Numbered from the stretch's first letter, positions 51,697-60,692 are shown. The stretch is DNA of 64,000 nucleotides from Agreia sp. Leaf210 (GCF_001421485.1 NZ_LMKK01000002.1:248001-312000); one strand, 5' to 3'. Program-made: numbers and translations. Notes: generated by a model from the sequence alone, not told the origin.

Positions 51697-52667
51697 CGCG
51701 GGAACAGAGTGTCGGCGACGTACTCGAGGTTGGCGATGAGAGAGACTCCCCCTGCCTCGTAGTCGGTCTCATCCGATCCATAGACGCGCCCGTTCTTGAC
51801 CGCGGGACTGTCGGGAAGAAGCGCCCGCACCTCGTCGATGCCTGCCTGCTCATTGCCGGCGCCGACGTAGTTGACCATGATGACGTCGGGGGTGAGCACG
51901 AGCGCCTGTTCTTTGGTGATCTCGGTGAAATTGTGCGGCAGATCGGCAAACACATTGGTCACATTCAGGGCGTTGAGGATACCTGCGGCCGGGTACCCGC
52001 CATTGGCATAGATCTTGCCGTCGTAGACCTGCAGGTATGCGACCGAGAGGGGATCGCCGGGGTTCCGTGCGGCGGCCGCCGAGACTCGGTCTTTGAGTGA
52101 GGCAACGACCTCGGAGGCTCGCTCGGGCACTCCGAAGATGGTGCCGAGGTCCGTGACGTCGTCGTAGACGCGGGTGATCGACGTGGGCGCGGGAGCATCT
52201 GCACAGTACTGACCGAGAACGTAGACGTTGGTGCCCGCTTGAGCGAGATCGTCGTAGCTCACCGTGCCGTCACCGCGAACCTGACCCTCGTCGTTGGCGA
52301 GATACAGGTCTGGGGCCGCCGCGATCATCGCCTCTCTGGCCGGCGCGTAGTCGGGTGAGACTTCGACGATCTTCGCCGGATAGTCCGCCGGCAGCGCGTC
52401 GTAGCCACCCAGCGTGTAGCCATAGACGCTGTCGTCCACTCCGAGGGCGGCCAGTGTCTCGAGGGTGCGCGGGTACCCCAAGACGACGCGGGACGGTGAC
52501 TGCGCATACTCGCCCTTCACGCCGCAACTGTCCACGCTCACCGGGTAGCCGGCGGCGGCAGGCGTCGAGGGTGACGCGCTCGTGGGAGATGCGCACCCGC
52601 TGAGGATGACTCCTGCGCTGATCGCAAGGGCGACGACGGATGCGGTGCGACGGTGGTGAGGTTTCAC
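51693..52667 (-). CDS. FecB-type metal-chelate ABC transporter binding lipoprotein
   Basis: A 324-residue lipoprotein. The signal peptide ends in ILSGC (Cys25), followed by a Ser/Thr/Pro/Ala linker and a class III binding protein fold joined by a long helix. Typical phrases are RVVLGYPRTLETLAALGV and LAPD-like AAPDLYLAN. It delivers a siderophore, haem, cobalamin or other metal chelate to the FecCD permease. Its GTG overlaps the ATPase stop (GTGA). Confidence 0.88.
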   Translation of the reverse strand: MKPHHRRTASVVALAISAGVILSGCASPTSASPSTPAAAGYPVSVDSCGVKGEYAQSPSRVVLGYPRTLETLAALGVDDSVYGYTLGGYDALPADYPAKIVEVSPDYAPAREAMIAAAPDLYLANDEGQVRGDGTVSYDDLAQAGTNVYVLGQYCADAPAPTSITRVYDDVTDLGTIFGVPERASEVVASLKDRVSAAAARNPGDPLSVAYLQVYDGKIYANGGYPAAGILNALNVTNVFADLPHNFTEITKEQALVLTPDVIMVNYVGAGNEQAGIDEVRALLPDSPAVKNGRVYGSDETDYEAGGVSLIANLEYVADTLFPR

Positions 52668-53488
52668 TGTTCTGCTTTCGTGATTGTTGAACGGATAGGG
52701 GGATCGAGTGTCGGCGGATCTGTTCGTGCAGGAGCGAATGCGATCAGGGGTCTGCCTGTCAGCGGGTGCGTGGAGCAATGCGCGGCGACTCCGTACACGT
52801 GGCCGATCATCTCCGGCGTGAGCACGACCGCGGGAGGGCCGTGGGCGATGACGCGTCCCGCCGCCATCACGTAGAGGTCATCGCAATAAGCCGCGGCGAG
52901 GTTGAGGTCGTGCAAGGCGGCGACGACGGTCAGCGGCAAAGAAGTGAGCAGCTCGAGGAGCTCGATCTGGGCCGAGATGTCGAGGTGATTGGTCGGCTCG
53001 TCGAGCACCATCACGGCTGCGCATTGGGCCAAAGCACGAGCCACGAACACGCGTTGGCGTTCGCCTCCCGACAGGGTGCCCACCAGGCGATCAGAGAGGT
53101 GGGCCACGCCCGCCGTCTCCAGCGCGTGGTCGATGGCATCGCCATCGGTCGACGTCTGACGCTCGAAGAGACGCTTGTGGGGCACGCGCCCGGTTTCGAC
53201 CGTTTCTCTCACGGTGAAGGCGAATTCGGATGCGTCGTCCTGCAACACGACGGATGTGCGGCGGGCACTCTGTTGGGCGCTTAGTTTCCACAGATCGTCT
53301 CCGCCGACGGTGATCGACCCCCGCACGGGAAGCAGCGCGCGGTGGATGCTCTTGAGCATCGTCGTCTTGCCGGACCCGTTCGGGCCGATGATGCCGACGA
53401 ACGATCCGGATGCGACGGCGATCGTCGCGTCGTGAACGATCGGGGTGTTGTCGATGTGCACGCTGACGTGATCGGCGTCGACCCTCAT
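52664..53488 (-). CDS. FecE-type ABC transporter ATP-binding protein
   Basis: A 274-residue ATPase. Walker A GPNGSGKTT (near 35-43), the LQDDAS Q-loop, signature LSGGERQR, Walker B AVMVLDEPTNHLD and the ALHDLN H-loop are all intact. It powers metal-chelate import with the adjacent permease. The ATG overlaps the permease stop. Confidence 0.93.
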   Translation of the reverse strand: MRVDADHVSVHIDNTPIVHDATIAVASGSFVGIIGPNGSGKTTMLKSIHRALLPVRGSITVGGDDLWKLSAQQSARRTSVVLQDDASEFAFTVRETVETGRVPHKRLFERQTSTDGDAIDHALETAGVAHLSDRLVGTLSGGERQRVFVARALAQCAAVMVLDEPTNHLDISAQIELLELLTSLPLTVVAALHDLNLAAAYCDDLYVMAAGRVIAHGPPAVVLTPEMIGHVYGVAAHCSTHPLTGRPLIAFAPARTDPPTLDPPIRSTITKAEQ

Positions 53489-54603
53489 GCACGCGCTCCC
53501 GATCGGCCGAGCGCCGCCAGCAGCCAGATGAAGAACGGAGCGCCGACCGCAGCCGTGACGATACCGATCGGGATCTCCGTGGGAGGGAGGAGGACGCGCG
53601 CGACGATGTCGGCGAGTGGCAAGAAGATCGCCCCGCCCAGGAGCGAGACGACGAGAACTCGCCGATGGTCGGCGCCGACGAGCAGGCGAGCGAGGTGCGG
53701 AATTATCAGTCCGACGAAGCCGATGCCCCCGACGACCGCGACGACCGCGCCCGTCATTAACGCGACCAAAGCCATGAGCTGCAGCTGGAACCGGCCCACG
53801 TTGATCCCCAGCGACGAGGCCAGCTCGGCGCCGCCGGCGAGGCCGTTCAGGCGCCGCCCGTTCGCGACCAGCCACACCATTCCCCCGGCGACGACGACCG
53901 CCAGAATCGGAAGGTCCTGCCACGTTGCACCGGAAACACTGCCCAGCGTCCAGAACAGCACGCGCTGCAGCTGGCCGGGTGTGGCCACGGTCTGTAAGAA
54001 GTACGTGAAGGCCGAGATGAGATAGCCGATGGCCACCCCGGCGAGCACGAGCCTGACAGCGGGCCAACGCCCCTGTTGCCTTCCGAGAGCGAAGGTGGCG
54101 ACGAACGCCGCCATGGCACCCACGAAGGCAGCCGCCGTGATCGAGAGTCCGCCAACCGCGCCGCTGCCCAAGACGATCACGATCACCGCTCCGAGACCCG
54201 CCCCTGGAACGATCCCGATCAGATACGGGTCGCCCAGCGGGTTCCGCACGACCGCCTGGATGACGGCACCCGCGACAGCGAGCGCCGCTCCGACCAGAAT
54301 CCCGAGCAGAGTGCGCGGCAACCGCACTGACCAGACGATCTGATCTGCGGCCGGAGGCCCGAGCCCGGTCGCACCCGTGAGATGCGCCGCGATCACCGAC
54401 CACACCGCATCCGGCGCTATCGCGACCGTGCCGACGCTGACCGAAACGGTCGCCACCAAGACCACAGCGGCCAGCAAACCGACGATCAACATCGAGTAGC
54501 GCCTCGGCGAAGCGAATGGCGCTCCAGGCCGGGTTCGTTTGAGCCCAAGCCGAGCGGTCGAGGCGGGCGGGGGCGCGGTGGCCGTCACACGGCGATCCAT
54601 CAA
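53485..54603 (-). CDS. FecCD-type ABC transporter permease
   Basis: A 372-residue ten-helix BtuC/FecCD permease. RLPRTLLGILVGAALAVAGAVIQAVVRNPLGDPYLIG is split here as RLPRTLLGILVGAALAV and the coupling segment NPLGDPYLIGI. The late GGIGFVGLIIPHLARLLVG is the family hallmark. One permease suggests a homodimer. First gene of the operon permease-ATPase-binding protein-DUF6176. A Fur-family-like box lies 18 bp upstream of the start. Confidence 0.93.
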   Translation of the reverse strand: MMDRRVTATAPPPASTARLGLKRTRPGAPFASPRRYSMLIVGLLAAVVLVATVSVSVGTVAIAPDAVWSVIAAHLTGATGLGPPAADQIVWSVRLPRTLLGILVGAALAVAGAVIQAVVRNPLGDPYLIGIVPGAGLGAVIVIVLGSGAVGGLSITAAAFVGAMAAFVATFALGRQQGRWPAVRLVLAGVAIGYLISAFTYFLQTVATPGQLQRVLFWTLGSVSGATWQDLPILAVVVAGGMVWLVANGRRLNGLAGGAELASSLGINVGRFQLQLMALVALMTGAVVAVVGGIGFVGLIIPHLARLLVGADHRRVLVVSLLGGAIFLPLADIVARVLLPPTEIPIGIVTAAVGAPFFIWLLAALGRSGARA

Positions 54604-54619
54604 GGTGACCCTTCAGTCT

Positions 54620-54637
54620 TAATGATAATCATTCTCA
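54620..54637. promoter_or_regulatory. Fur-family (Fur/Zur-like) operator
   Basis: AATGATAATCATT at 54622-54634 is a near-perfect palindrome around one central A and matches the core of the Fur box. It sits directly upstream of the FecCD permease start, so it predicts metal-dependent repression of the operon. It does not resemble the DtxR/IdeR box (TTAGGTTAGCC...). Iron or zinc cannot be separated from sequence alone. Confidence 0.7.
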
Positions 54638-54768
54638 CATAGAAGACTGGTCGATGACGGGTCGACCTGGAATCGAGTCCGAGCCCGGCGCACGGGAATT
54701 ACATGGTCACCGCGGCACACAGGGTGTGAGTCGAGGTGGTGTGACTCGAATGAGCGATGGCGCCCCGA

Positions 54769-55674
54769 CTACGCCGATTCCCGCTTCACCCCCCTCGATA
54801 GCGCCCGCCCCGACGCGTCGAGGTAGTCCGACCACGAGCGGGTCGGGGCGAATCCGAGCAGGCGCCTCGCCTTGGCGATAGAGATGCCGGATGCGTCGGG
54901 CCGGTCGAGCGGGCGCAGCTCGATCTGCCCACCGTAGTACCGCTCGAGCAGCTCGGCGAAGTCGTGCCCGCCCGCGTTGTCGGGAGACGCGATGTAGAAC
55001 ACCTCGTGCCCCGGCAACTCCGACTCGGTCGCCAACACGATCGCGTCAGCCAGGTCGTAGACGTCGATGTAGCTCCACAGGTTGGCGCTGAGGTTCGACG
55101 GGTCGCGCACCTGCTTGCCCAGGTTCTCCTCGTAGTTGTCCTCGTTGTGTACGGTGCTCGGCCGCAGAGAAATCGCGCGAATGTCGGAACGCCGCACCGC
55201 GGCATCCATCAGTTGCTCACCGAACGCCTTCGACAGCGCGTACGGGTCTTGAGGCAGAAGCGGGTGCTGCTCGTCGACCGGCGCGTACTGCGGCAGAAAC
55301 GGGCGCTCGGGAAAGAAATTGCCCACGATGCTCTCACTCGAGATGTTGACGAACCGCGTGACGCCGAAGCGCACCGCCGCCTCGATCATATTGAACGTCG
55401 ACATGAGGTTCGTCTGCAGCACCACGTGTGCCGGGTTGCCGGTTGGCTGTGGGATGGCGGCCACGTGCACCACCGCATCGGCGCCGGCCGTCACGGCGAA
55501 AGCCGAGCCCGCATCGGTGAGGTCGGCCATCTGGTAGCGGCCCGGAACAACAACACCCGCGTCGAAGACGGGACGAACGAGATCGACCCCGAGCACGTCG
55601 TGCCCCGCATCGACGAGCGCCTGCACGGCAGCCCGTCCGACCTTGCCGCGTGAACCGGTGACGACGACCTTCAT
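54769..55674 (-). CDS. NAD-dependent epimerase/dehydratase (extended SDR)
   Basis: A 301-residue extended SDR. The cofactor loop is TGSRGKVGRAA (7-17), the adenine-site Asp is in GVDLV near 31, and the catalytic motif is PYALSK. It resembles sugar epimerases and uronate dehydrogenases; VVHVAAIPQP and NISSESIVG fit that group. No sugar-pathway partner adjoins it. GAAAAGAG precedes the ATG. Confidence 0.88.
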   Translation of the reverse strand: MKVVVTGSRGKVGRAAVQALVDAGHDVLGVDLVRPVFDAGVVVPGRYQMADLTDAGSAFAVTAGADAVVHVAAIPQPTGNPAHVVLQTNLMSTFNMIEAAVRFGVTRFVNISSESIVGNFFPERPFLPQYAPVDEQHPLLPQDPYALSKAFGEQLMDAAVRRSDIRAISLRPSTVHNEDNYEENLGKQVRDPSNLSANLWSYIDVYDLADAIVLATESELPGHEVFYIASPDNAGGHDFAELLERYYGGQIELRPLDRPDASGISIAKARRLLGFAPTRSWSDYLDASGRALSRGVKRESA

Positions 55675-55763
55675 TGGTGCTCTTTTCGCTGAGGGGCAAG
55701 GTGCCCAGCGTATCCACGTACTGAGCTAGGCGACCCCGAAACTCCGGACGCTGAGCGGGCCTC

Positions 55764-56636
55764 TCAGTCGGCGAGGCAGATCGTGGTGAACAGCACGTGG
55801 GGATCCGGACTGCTCCACGAGTCATAGCCCAACCAGTCGGCCTCGGCTTTGTACTGCTCGTCGGACTTCGCATCTTCTTGTTTTGTCGCTGTGACGCCGC
55901 GGCTTGCCCAGTAGGCAATGACACCCGCCATGTCATGCGTCGCCGTAGGAAGCTCCTGAGAACCCTCGGGCACGAGCGGCTGACCAGTGGCATCGACCTG
56001 CGACTGGGCCTTGTACCGGTAGTACCACATGGTGCCAGGGTTGGAATTGTCGAGGTAGCACTCCTCACTGAACACGCGATATGTCGCGTCGAAGTTCTCT
56101 GTACCCAGTGTCGGGTCTCCGCCCAGAAGCCGGACCGTCTCGTCGCCCAGCTCGAGTACTTCTCTGCGGGGATCACCGCCATTTCGCTCGAAGAACGTCT
56201 CGGCCTCGCTCGGCGGCTGCGCCTTTTCTTTGGTTTCGGCCACAAGGCTCGCGACCTGGGAGCCGACGACAATGGTGTTCGTCGGGACCGCGATGACGAG
56301 CACCACGACCGCCCCGAGCACGGCAGCGATCGAGTGTCGCGGATTGCGCTTGTGAACGCGCGCCTGCAGGAGGAGCACCGCGATGGGCGACAGGATCGCA
56401 ATGGCGGCAGCGATCGAGATCCAGACAATGACTGCGCCGTCACTCAGCCTCTTTTCAAAAGGCCCGAAATCCCGCTGCAGGAACGCTGAGAGTTGGATCA
56501 ACCAGCTCGCTACGAGCAGCACGAACAGGATCGCGACGATGCCCAGTCCTGCCGCCCGGCCCGTGGTCGGCCCCTCCGACTCTGGGAGATTCGGTCCGCG
56601 CTGCGGCTCGACGCCCGGGTTCGACTCCTCGCTCAC
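55764..56636 (-). CDS. hypothetical membrane protein
   Basis: A 290-residue protein. A Pro/Glu-rich cytoplasmic N-terminus of about 30 residues precedes three hydrophobic helices (near 33-53, 72-95 and 105-128). The C-terminal extracytoplasmic domain contains cysteines (EECYLDN and TTICLAD) that could form a disulfide. Not recognised. The GTG at 56636 has GGAGGAG five bases upstream, stronger than the ATG 21 bases further out. Confidence 0.7.
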   Translation of the reverse strand: MSEESNPGVEPQRGPNLPESEGPTTGRAAGLGIVAILFVLLVASWLIQLSAFLQRDFGPFEKRLSDGAVIVWISIAAAIAILSPIAVLLLQARVHKRNPRHSIAAVLGAVVVLVIAVPTNTIVVGSQVASLVAETKEKAQPPSEAETFFERNGGDPRREVLELGDETVRLLGGDPTLGTENFDATYRVFSEECYLDNSNPGTMWYYRYKAQSQVDATGQPLVPEGSQELPTATHDMAGVIAYWASRGVTATKQEDAKSDEQYKAEADWLGYDSWSSPDPHVLFTTICLAD

Positions 56637-56898
56637 GCGTGCTCCTCCTCCATCCATCAGACGGCCTCGTCCTCACCGAGACGCCTCGACACAAAACCCC
56701 TCGATCCTCCCACGGAGCACGTCACGCCTCGTCGAATCAATGCAGCTGTTCTTCGCAATGCTGCGCCGCTTTTCGAACGCAGGCCTTTCTATATCGGCGC
56801 GCTATCGGCTTGGCAAGGCCCTCGGCTGGACCGTTCGCATTCGACCTGACGTGGATTCTGTCGAACCGGCGGCGCGTCGATTGACTACGGAGGCACAC
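56637..56898. other. intergenic, divergent promoters
   Basis: No gene is supported between the two divergent membrane-protein genes. The 262 bases presumably carry both promoters; I see no clear operator. Confidence 0.4.
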
Positions 56899-57291
56899 AT
56901 GGCGAAGGCATATGCACTCATGCTCGGGATTGTCATCGGGAGCCACGCGCTCCTCGGTTGGTTCATCGAGGGTTCCCTCATGCTGGGACTCTTCAACGTC
57001 GATATCGTCAACGACATCGTCTACACGATCTGCGCCGCGGCCCTGCTTCTCGTCGGGGCCACCCCGGCGCCCGTCAAGGCGATCCAGGCCGTGCTGGTGC
57101 TCGTCGGACTGGTGTTCGTGTTGCTCGGCGTCGGCAGCATGCTCGACGAGAACCTCGGCGGGGCGCTCCCGTCGGGCACCACGATCCTCGACCATGTGCT
57201 GCTTATGGGCACCGGCGCGGGGGCACTGCTGCTCGGCCTTTCACCGTGGGCCCGAAGGCCCCTGATGACGAGCGGCACCGCCCTGAACTGA
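56899..57291 (+). CDS. small membrane protein, DUF4383-like
   Basis: A 130-residue protein with four predicted helices: AYALMLGIVIGSHALLGWF, the DIVNDIVYTICAAALLLVG region, AVLVLVGLVFVLLGVGSML, and VLLMGTGAGALLLGL. Length and topology fit DUF4383. Function unknown. GGAGG lies five bases before the ATG. The stop codon lies inside an 18-bp tandem duplication. Confidence 0.75.
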   Translation: MAKAYALMLGIVIGSHALLGWFIEGSLMLGLFNVDIVNDIVYTICAAALLLVGATPAPVKAIQAVLVLVGLVFVLLGVGSMLDENLGGALPSGTTILDHVLLMGTGAGALLLGLSPWARRPLMTSGTALN

Positions 57292-57313
57292 GGCGCCGCC
57301 CTGAACTGAGGCG
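57278..57313. repeat. perfect 18-bp tandem duplication
   Basis: The unit CCGCCCTGAACTGAGGCG occurs twice head to tail (57278-57295 and 57296-57313). The first copy includes the stop codon of the DUF4383-like gene and the second repeats it in frame. It looks like a recent slippage duplication. Confidence 0.9.
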
Positions 57314-57328
57314 CGCCCACCTGCGGTA

Positions 57329-58135
57329 TCAGGTCGAGGGAAGAGGGTCGTCCCAGCCCTGCTGGGGCGTGGCGCAGGTTCCTCGGAACATGTATTGAGA
57401 GGGCAGCTTGCGCTGGTGACTCGACCAGTCGATCGCGGGCCGTCGTTGTTCTGGGGGCAGATATCCCAGCCGATACACCGCCATGAGCTCGAGCTCATCC
57501 GGCACCTCGAGCAGACGTTCGATGCGGTGCCAGTTCTCAGGCACCTCCATCGGAAAAAAGATGAACTGGATGCCCATGCCGAGTTCCACGGTCGTGAGCC
57601 AGACATTCTCCATCGCGGCGCCCAGGCTGAACGTGGGGTAGAACGATGACAGTTCGCCGGGTCGATTTTCTGCCCGAGTGAGCATCACGCCGAGCAACAG
57701 CGGCGAGCCGGCCACCAACTTCTCGTTCTCAGCGCCGAGGGTAGACGGGACCCGCAGCGCGTTCATCAGCTTCTGTCCGCGTGAGGTGTAGACCTGGCTG
57801 GTGAAGGGCCGCAGCGGCGCCGGCAGTTTGTCGAACAGCATGCCGTCCCGGCTACTCTCCATCTCCGCGGCGCTGAAACGGAAGTACGGCTTGTACCGCT
57901 CGAAGAATGCGCCGTTCGCCATGATCTTCTTCATGCTCTCGCCGCTGATCCGGGCAATACTGCGGATCGTGTCGGGCTCCTCGATCAGAACGAAGCGCCA
58001 CGGCTGGCTGTTCAGCTGCGACGGAGCCCTGCCCGCCACCTCCATGAGTAGCCGCTGGCGTTCTTCACTGACAGGATCGGGCAACATGTGCCCGTTGGTC
58101 GTGCAGCGGCGGCGGATGGCGTCAAGCAGGTGCAC
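57329..58135 (-). CDS. nitroreductase family protein
   Basis: A 268-residue flavin-dependent nitroreductase-fold enzyme. The FMN site is suggested by [19 protein letters not shown] (near 35-53). [21 protein letters not shown] and [12 protein letters not shown] are standard late motifs. About 60 residues longer than minimal members, with a central insert (residues 85-140). Substrates may be quinones or nitro compounds. The GTG at 58135 lacks a strong Shine-Dalgarno. Confidence 0.85.
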   Translation of the reverse strand: MHLLDAIRRRCTTNGHMLPDPVSEERQRLLMEVAGRAPSQLNSQPWRFVLIEEPDTIRSIARISGESMKKIMANGAFFERYKPYFRFSAAEMESSRDGMLFDKLPAPLRPFTSQVYTSRGQKLMNALRVPSTLGAENEKLVAGSPLLLGVMLTRAENRPGELSSFYPTFSLGAAMENVWLTTVELGMGIQFIFFPMEVPENWHRIERLLEVPDELELMAVYRLGYLPPEQRRPAIDWSSHQRKLPSQYMFRGTCATPQQGWDDPLPST

Positions 58136-58140
58136 GCTGG

Positions 58141-58503
58141 CTACTTTCGAGAGTGGATGAAGGCTGCGACGAAGAACGGGGCCGCAGCGAGAGCGACAAT
58201 CGGATGCCGCGGCATCCGTGGGCCCAGATACGCGAGGGCGGCAAGCGGCCCCGCGGCGGGAAGCAACAGCCACCCGGAGCGACTGGAGCTCCAGAGCAGC
58301 GAGCTCGCAGCGACTCCGGCGAGCACGAGCGTGACGAGATACAGCGCGTGATGCGCCCATCGCGCTTTGCGCAGGTCGACGAGGCCACTGGCGACGCCGA
58401 CACCCAACGTGCAGCTCGCGGCATATCCCACTCCAGCCGCTCCGAACGCCGCACGAACGACAGGTCGCCCCGATTGTGCTCTCACCAACCTGCGAACACC
58501 CAC
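58141..58503 (-). CDS. small hypothetical membrane protein
   Basis: A 120-residue protein with an Arg-rich start and about four hydrophobic segments ([55 protein letters not shown] and the C-terminal [17 protein letters not shown]). Not recognised. The start is leaderless-like: TAGCGT (plus 58510-58515), 6-base gap. It ends 5 bp before the nitroreductase start, so the two may be one transcript. Confidence 0.65.
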   Translation of the reverse strand: MGVRRLVRAQSGRPVVRAAFGAAGVGYAASCTLGVGVASGLVDLRKARWAHHALYLVTLVLAGVAASSLLWSSSRSGWLLLPAAGPLAALAYLGPRMPRHPIVALAAAPFFVAAFIHSRK

Positions 58504-58621
58504 CTCACCACGCTAGAAGAATGCTTCCGGTCGAGATTTGCGGGTTGACGCGGCCATCGTGAGATGCAGACGGCCGTCACGGGCGCCGGTCGGAATCGTC
58601 GCACTGAGCCGCATGCGCGAG

Positions 58622-59245
58622 TCAGCCCCGCTCAGACGCTCCCTGTGTTCTCATCGCCTTGTTCTCGCCGTCGCCCACCGCCTGATCAGGGACGAGTGCG
58701 TGCCGCGCGGCCCGGAGGATCTCGTCGGATGCGTCGGATCCTCGTGCAGCCCGTGCGATGACGACGGCACCCACGATCGTGGCGGCATCCGTCAGAGCCC
58801 GTTCGCGATCGCCGTCAGCCGATGTGAGCAGTCTCACCAATTCCGTGATGGCGACCGAGACGGCGTCGCCCATGGGGGACTCCGGGTCGCGCGTGACGTC
58901 CGAGGCAAGAGTCGAGATCACGCAGCCAGAACCGAGATCGTCGACATGCGCGTCAGACAGATACGCGGTGATCAACGTGTCCCGCGTGCTGTTCTGCTCG
59001 GGGGTGTTCTTCAATAGTCGGTCGAAGTCCTCGCGACTCCGGTCCACCGCCCAGTTGCTGGCTTCGGAGAGCAGCGCGTCCTTCGAGACGAACTGCTTGT
59101 AGAACGCGCCGGCGGTCAGCCCAGCACCCGCCGTGGCGGCCGCAACCGTCACCGCGGCCGGACCGGAGCTCCGGAGCAGGTGAGCCGCGCCTTCCAATAC
59201 ATCCTGGCGATGCAGCGCCATCTGCGCTCGTGAGGATCGAGGCAT
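58622..59245 (-). CDS. TetR/AcrR family regulator
   Basis: A 207-residue repressor. The HTH lies at 12-58 (LEGAAHLLRSSGPAAVTVAA, GLTAGAFYKQFVSKDALLSE). The C-terminal ligand domain resembles the AcrR group that ends in a helix around GAVVIARAARGSDASDEIL. It is divergent from a thioesterase gene across a perfect palindrome, its probable operator. AAGGGA lies five bases before the ATG. Confidence 0.9.
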   Translation of the reverse strand: MPRSSRAQMALHRQDVLEGAAHLLRSSGPAAVTVAAATAGAGLTAGAFYKQFVSKDALLSEASNWAVDRSREDFDRLLKNTPEQNSTRDTLITAYLSDAHVDDLGSGCVISTLASDVTRDPESPMGDAVSVAITELVRLLTSADGDRERALTDAATIVGAVVIARAARGSDASDEILRAARHALVPDQAVGDGENKAMRTQGASERG

Positions 59246-59303
59246 ATCCGTCCCTTCTCGAGCCAGTCGTCGTCGATCAGAATCCTAGGTTCTTCGATCA
59301 GAC

Positions 59304-59319
59304 TTTAGCTTATGCTAAA
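59304..59319. promoter_or_regulatory. TetR-type palindromic operator
   Basis: TTTAGCTTATGCTAAA is a perfect palindrome with 6-bp arms and a 4-base centre, located between the divergent TetR and thioesterase genes, 59 bp from the regulator start and 70 bp from the enzyme start. Its size and position are typical of a TetR operator. Confidence 0.75.
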
Positions 59320-59389
59320 CCTCTATTTGAGACCCTCCCTCTGCCGTCCGCGAGGCGCACCGGGATCCCGAGGCCCCGAGGAGGCCCCC

Positions 59390-59938
59390 GTGAATCTCTA
59401 CTTCCGACTGCTCCTGCTCCGCCTCCGATCACTGCGCTGGCCCCGCGTCGGGTTGTGGGATCCCGTGACGGTGACGTTCCGAGTCAATGCCGGGGATCTG
59501 GATGTGTTTCGGCACATGAACAACGCCCGATACTTGTCCCTGCTCGACCTGGGCCGCCTCGACGCCCTCCAGCGCTCGGGATTTTGGACGATCGTCAAGC
59601 AGCGCGGGTGGTATCCGGTCGTCTCCGCGCAGTCGATCACGTACAAGAAATCGCTCACCCTCGGACAGAGATTCGAGCTGACGACCCGGTTCATCGGATT
59701 CGACGACCGCGCCACCTACGCGGAGCAGATCTTCCATATCGACGGAAAAGTGCACGCGCACGCCGTGGTGCAGACGCGGTTCCTCCGCCGAAGCGGCGGG
59801 ATCGTCCCGCAGCCGGAGCTACTCGAGGCAGCGGGCGGGGCCCCAGCCCTCGTGCTTCCCGATGAGGTAGGAGCGTGGGCCCAGGCCGCCCGTACTCTGT
59901 CCTCTCGTGCCATCGGGTCGTCTGGGCCGGCGGCGTAG
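59390..59938 (+). CDS. acyl-CoA thioesterase-like hotdog-fold protein
   Basis: A 182-residue hotdog-fold protein of the 4HBT-2 type. The Asp/His region DLDVFRHMNNARYLSLLDLG (near 36-55) and SAQSITYKKSLTLGQRFEL are characteristic of the long-chain acyl-CoA thioesterase/Them6-like group. GAGGAGG sits five bases before the GTG at 59390; a longer reading from 59312 would start inside the operator and is rejected. Probably repressed by the divergent TetR protein, with an acyl-CoA or xenobiotic as inducer. Confidence 0.85.
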   Translation: MNLYFRLLLLRLRSLRWPRVGLWDPVTVTFRVNAGDLDVFRHMNNARYLSLLDLGRLDALQRSGFWTIVKQRGWYPVVSAQSITYKKSLTLGQRFELTTRFIGFDDRATYAEQIFHIDGKVHAHAVVQTRFLRRSGGIVPQPELLEAAGGAPALVLPDEVGAWAQAARTLSSRAIGSSGPAA

Positions 59939-60109
59939 GCAGGCACGGGTCAGCCCGGGCTCCTGCTCGCCTCAGAAAAAGCGAATGGTGGTGCGGTTGA
60001 GCCGCCATTTCCTTTCGATCCGCAACAGCACCTGCGGCGCGAAAAGGCCTAGGTGGAGTCATGGCATTCCGCGTATCGTGAATTTTTCACAACCCGGAGG
60101 TTATTGAAC

Positions 60110-60661
60110 GTGAGAATCGCACGTGGAATGACTCCCCTGCTCGTTATTGGGCTATTGACAGCTGGCTTGGCCGGCTGCGCGGCAGATTCACCCAAGGCCG
60201 TATCGCACGCATGCGGCCTCGTTTCACCCGACTTGGTGAAGCAAGCGATGCCGGACCTGCCGAGCGAACCGTCAACCGGGGTGGGGCTGATCCGTGACGG
60301 AGACTCGATCACGATTGATCCTGATGACGCGCAAGGCGCAGAGTGCTCTCAGTCGAGCGCTACTGACAGCGGGAACGCTCTCTCGATCCGCATCACTGCC
60401 CCGTCGAAGGATGAACTCGACCGATTGAGAGCCGCATCCTCCGACGCCGACAGCAAGGAAACCTGCGAACCACTCGGGGTGAAAGACGCGATTGGCGCGA
60501 CCTGCCTCGTCGCCGGGCCCTCGAAGCAGGTGGTTCATGTCTATTCAATCTGGGACTCGTACGTCATCTCCATCGACCTCAGCCGCAGCGACGGTCCGGC
60601 TGCAGATGATCGAACGCTAGCGGTCGAGATCGCTCAATCGGTCGAAGAACATCTGGAATAG
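60110..60661 (+). CDS. DUF3558-like lipoprotein
   Basis: A 183-residue exported lipoprotein. The lipobox is LAGC after a clear hydrophobic core. The mature part has the ACGLVSPDLVKQAMP start, two further cysteines (AECSQSS, ETCEPLG/ATCLVAG) and an amphipathic C-terminal helix, as in DUF3558 actinobacterial lipoproteins. Role unknown. GGAGG lies nine bases before the GTG. A hairpin terminator follows directly. Confidence 0.75.
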   Translation: MRIARGMTPLLVIGLLTAGLAGCAADSPKAVSHACGLVSPDLVKQAMPDLPSEPSTGVGLIRDGDSITIDPDDAQGAECSQSSATDSGNALSIRITAPSKDELDRLRAASSDADSKETCEPLGVKDAIGATCLVAGPSKQVVHVYSIWDSYVISIDLSRSDGPAADDRTLAVEIAQSVEEHLE

Positions 60662-60670
60662 CACGCACAA

Positions 60671-60692
60671 AAGACCATCCTTTTATGGTCTT
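60671..60692 (+). terminator. hairpin terminator of the DUF3558-like gene
   Basis: AAGACCAT (60671-60678) pairs perfectly with ATGGTCTT (60685-60692) across a CCTTTT loop, 10 bases after the stop codon. The U-run is short. Confidence 0.65.
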
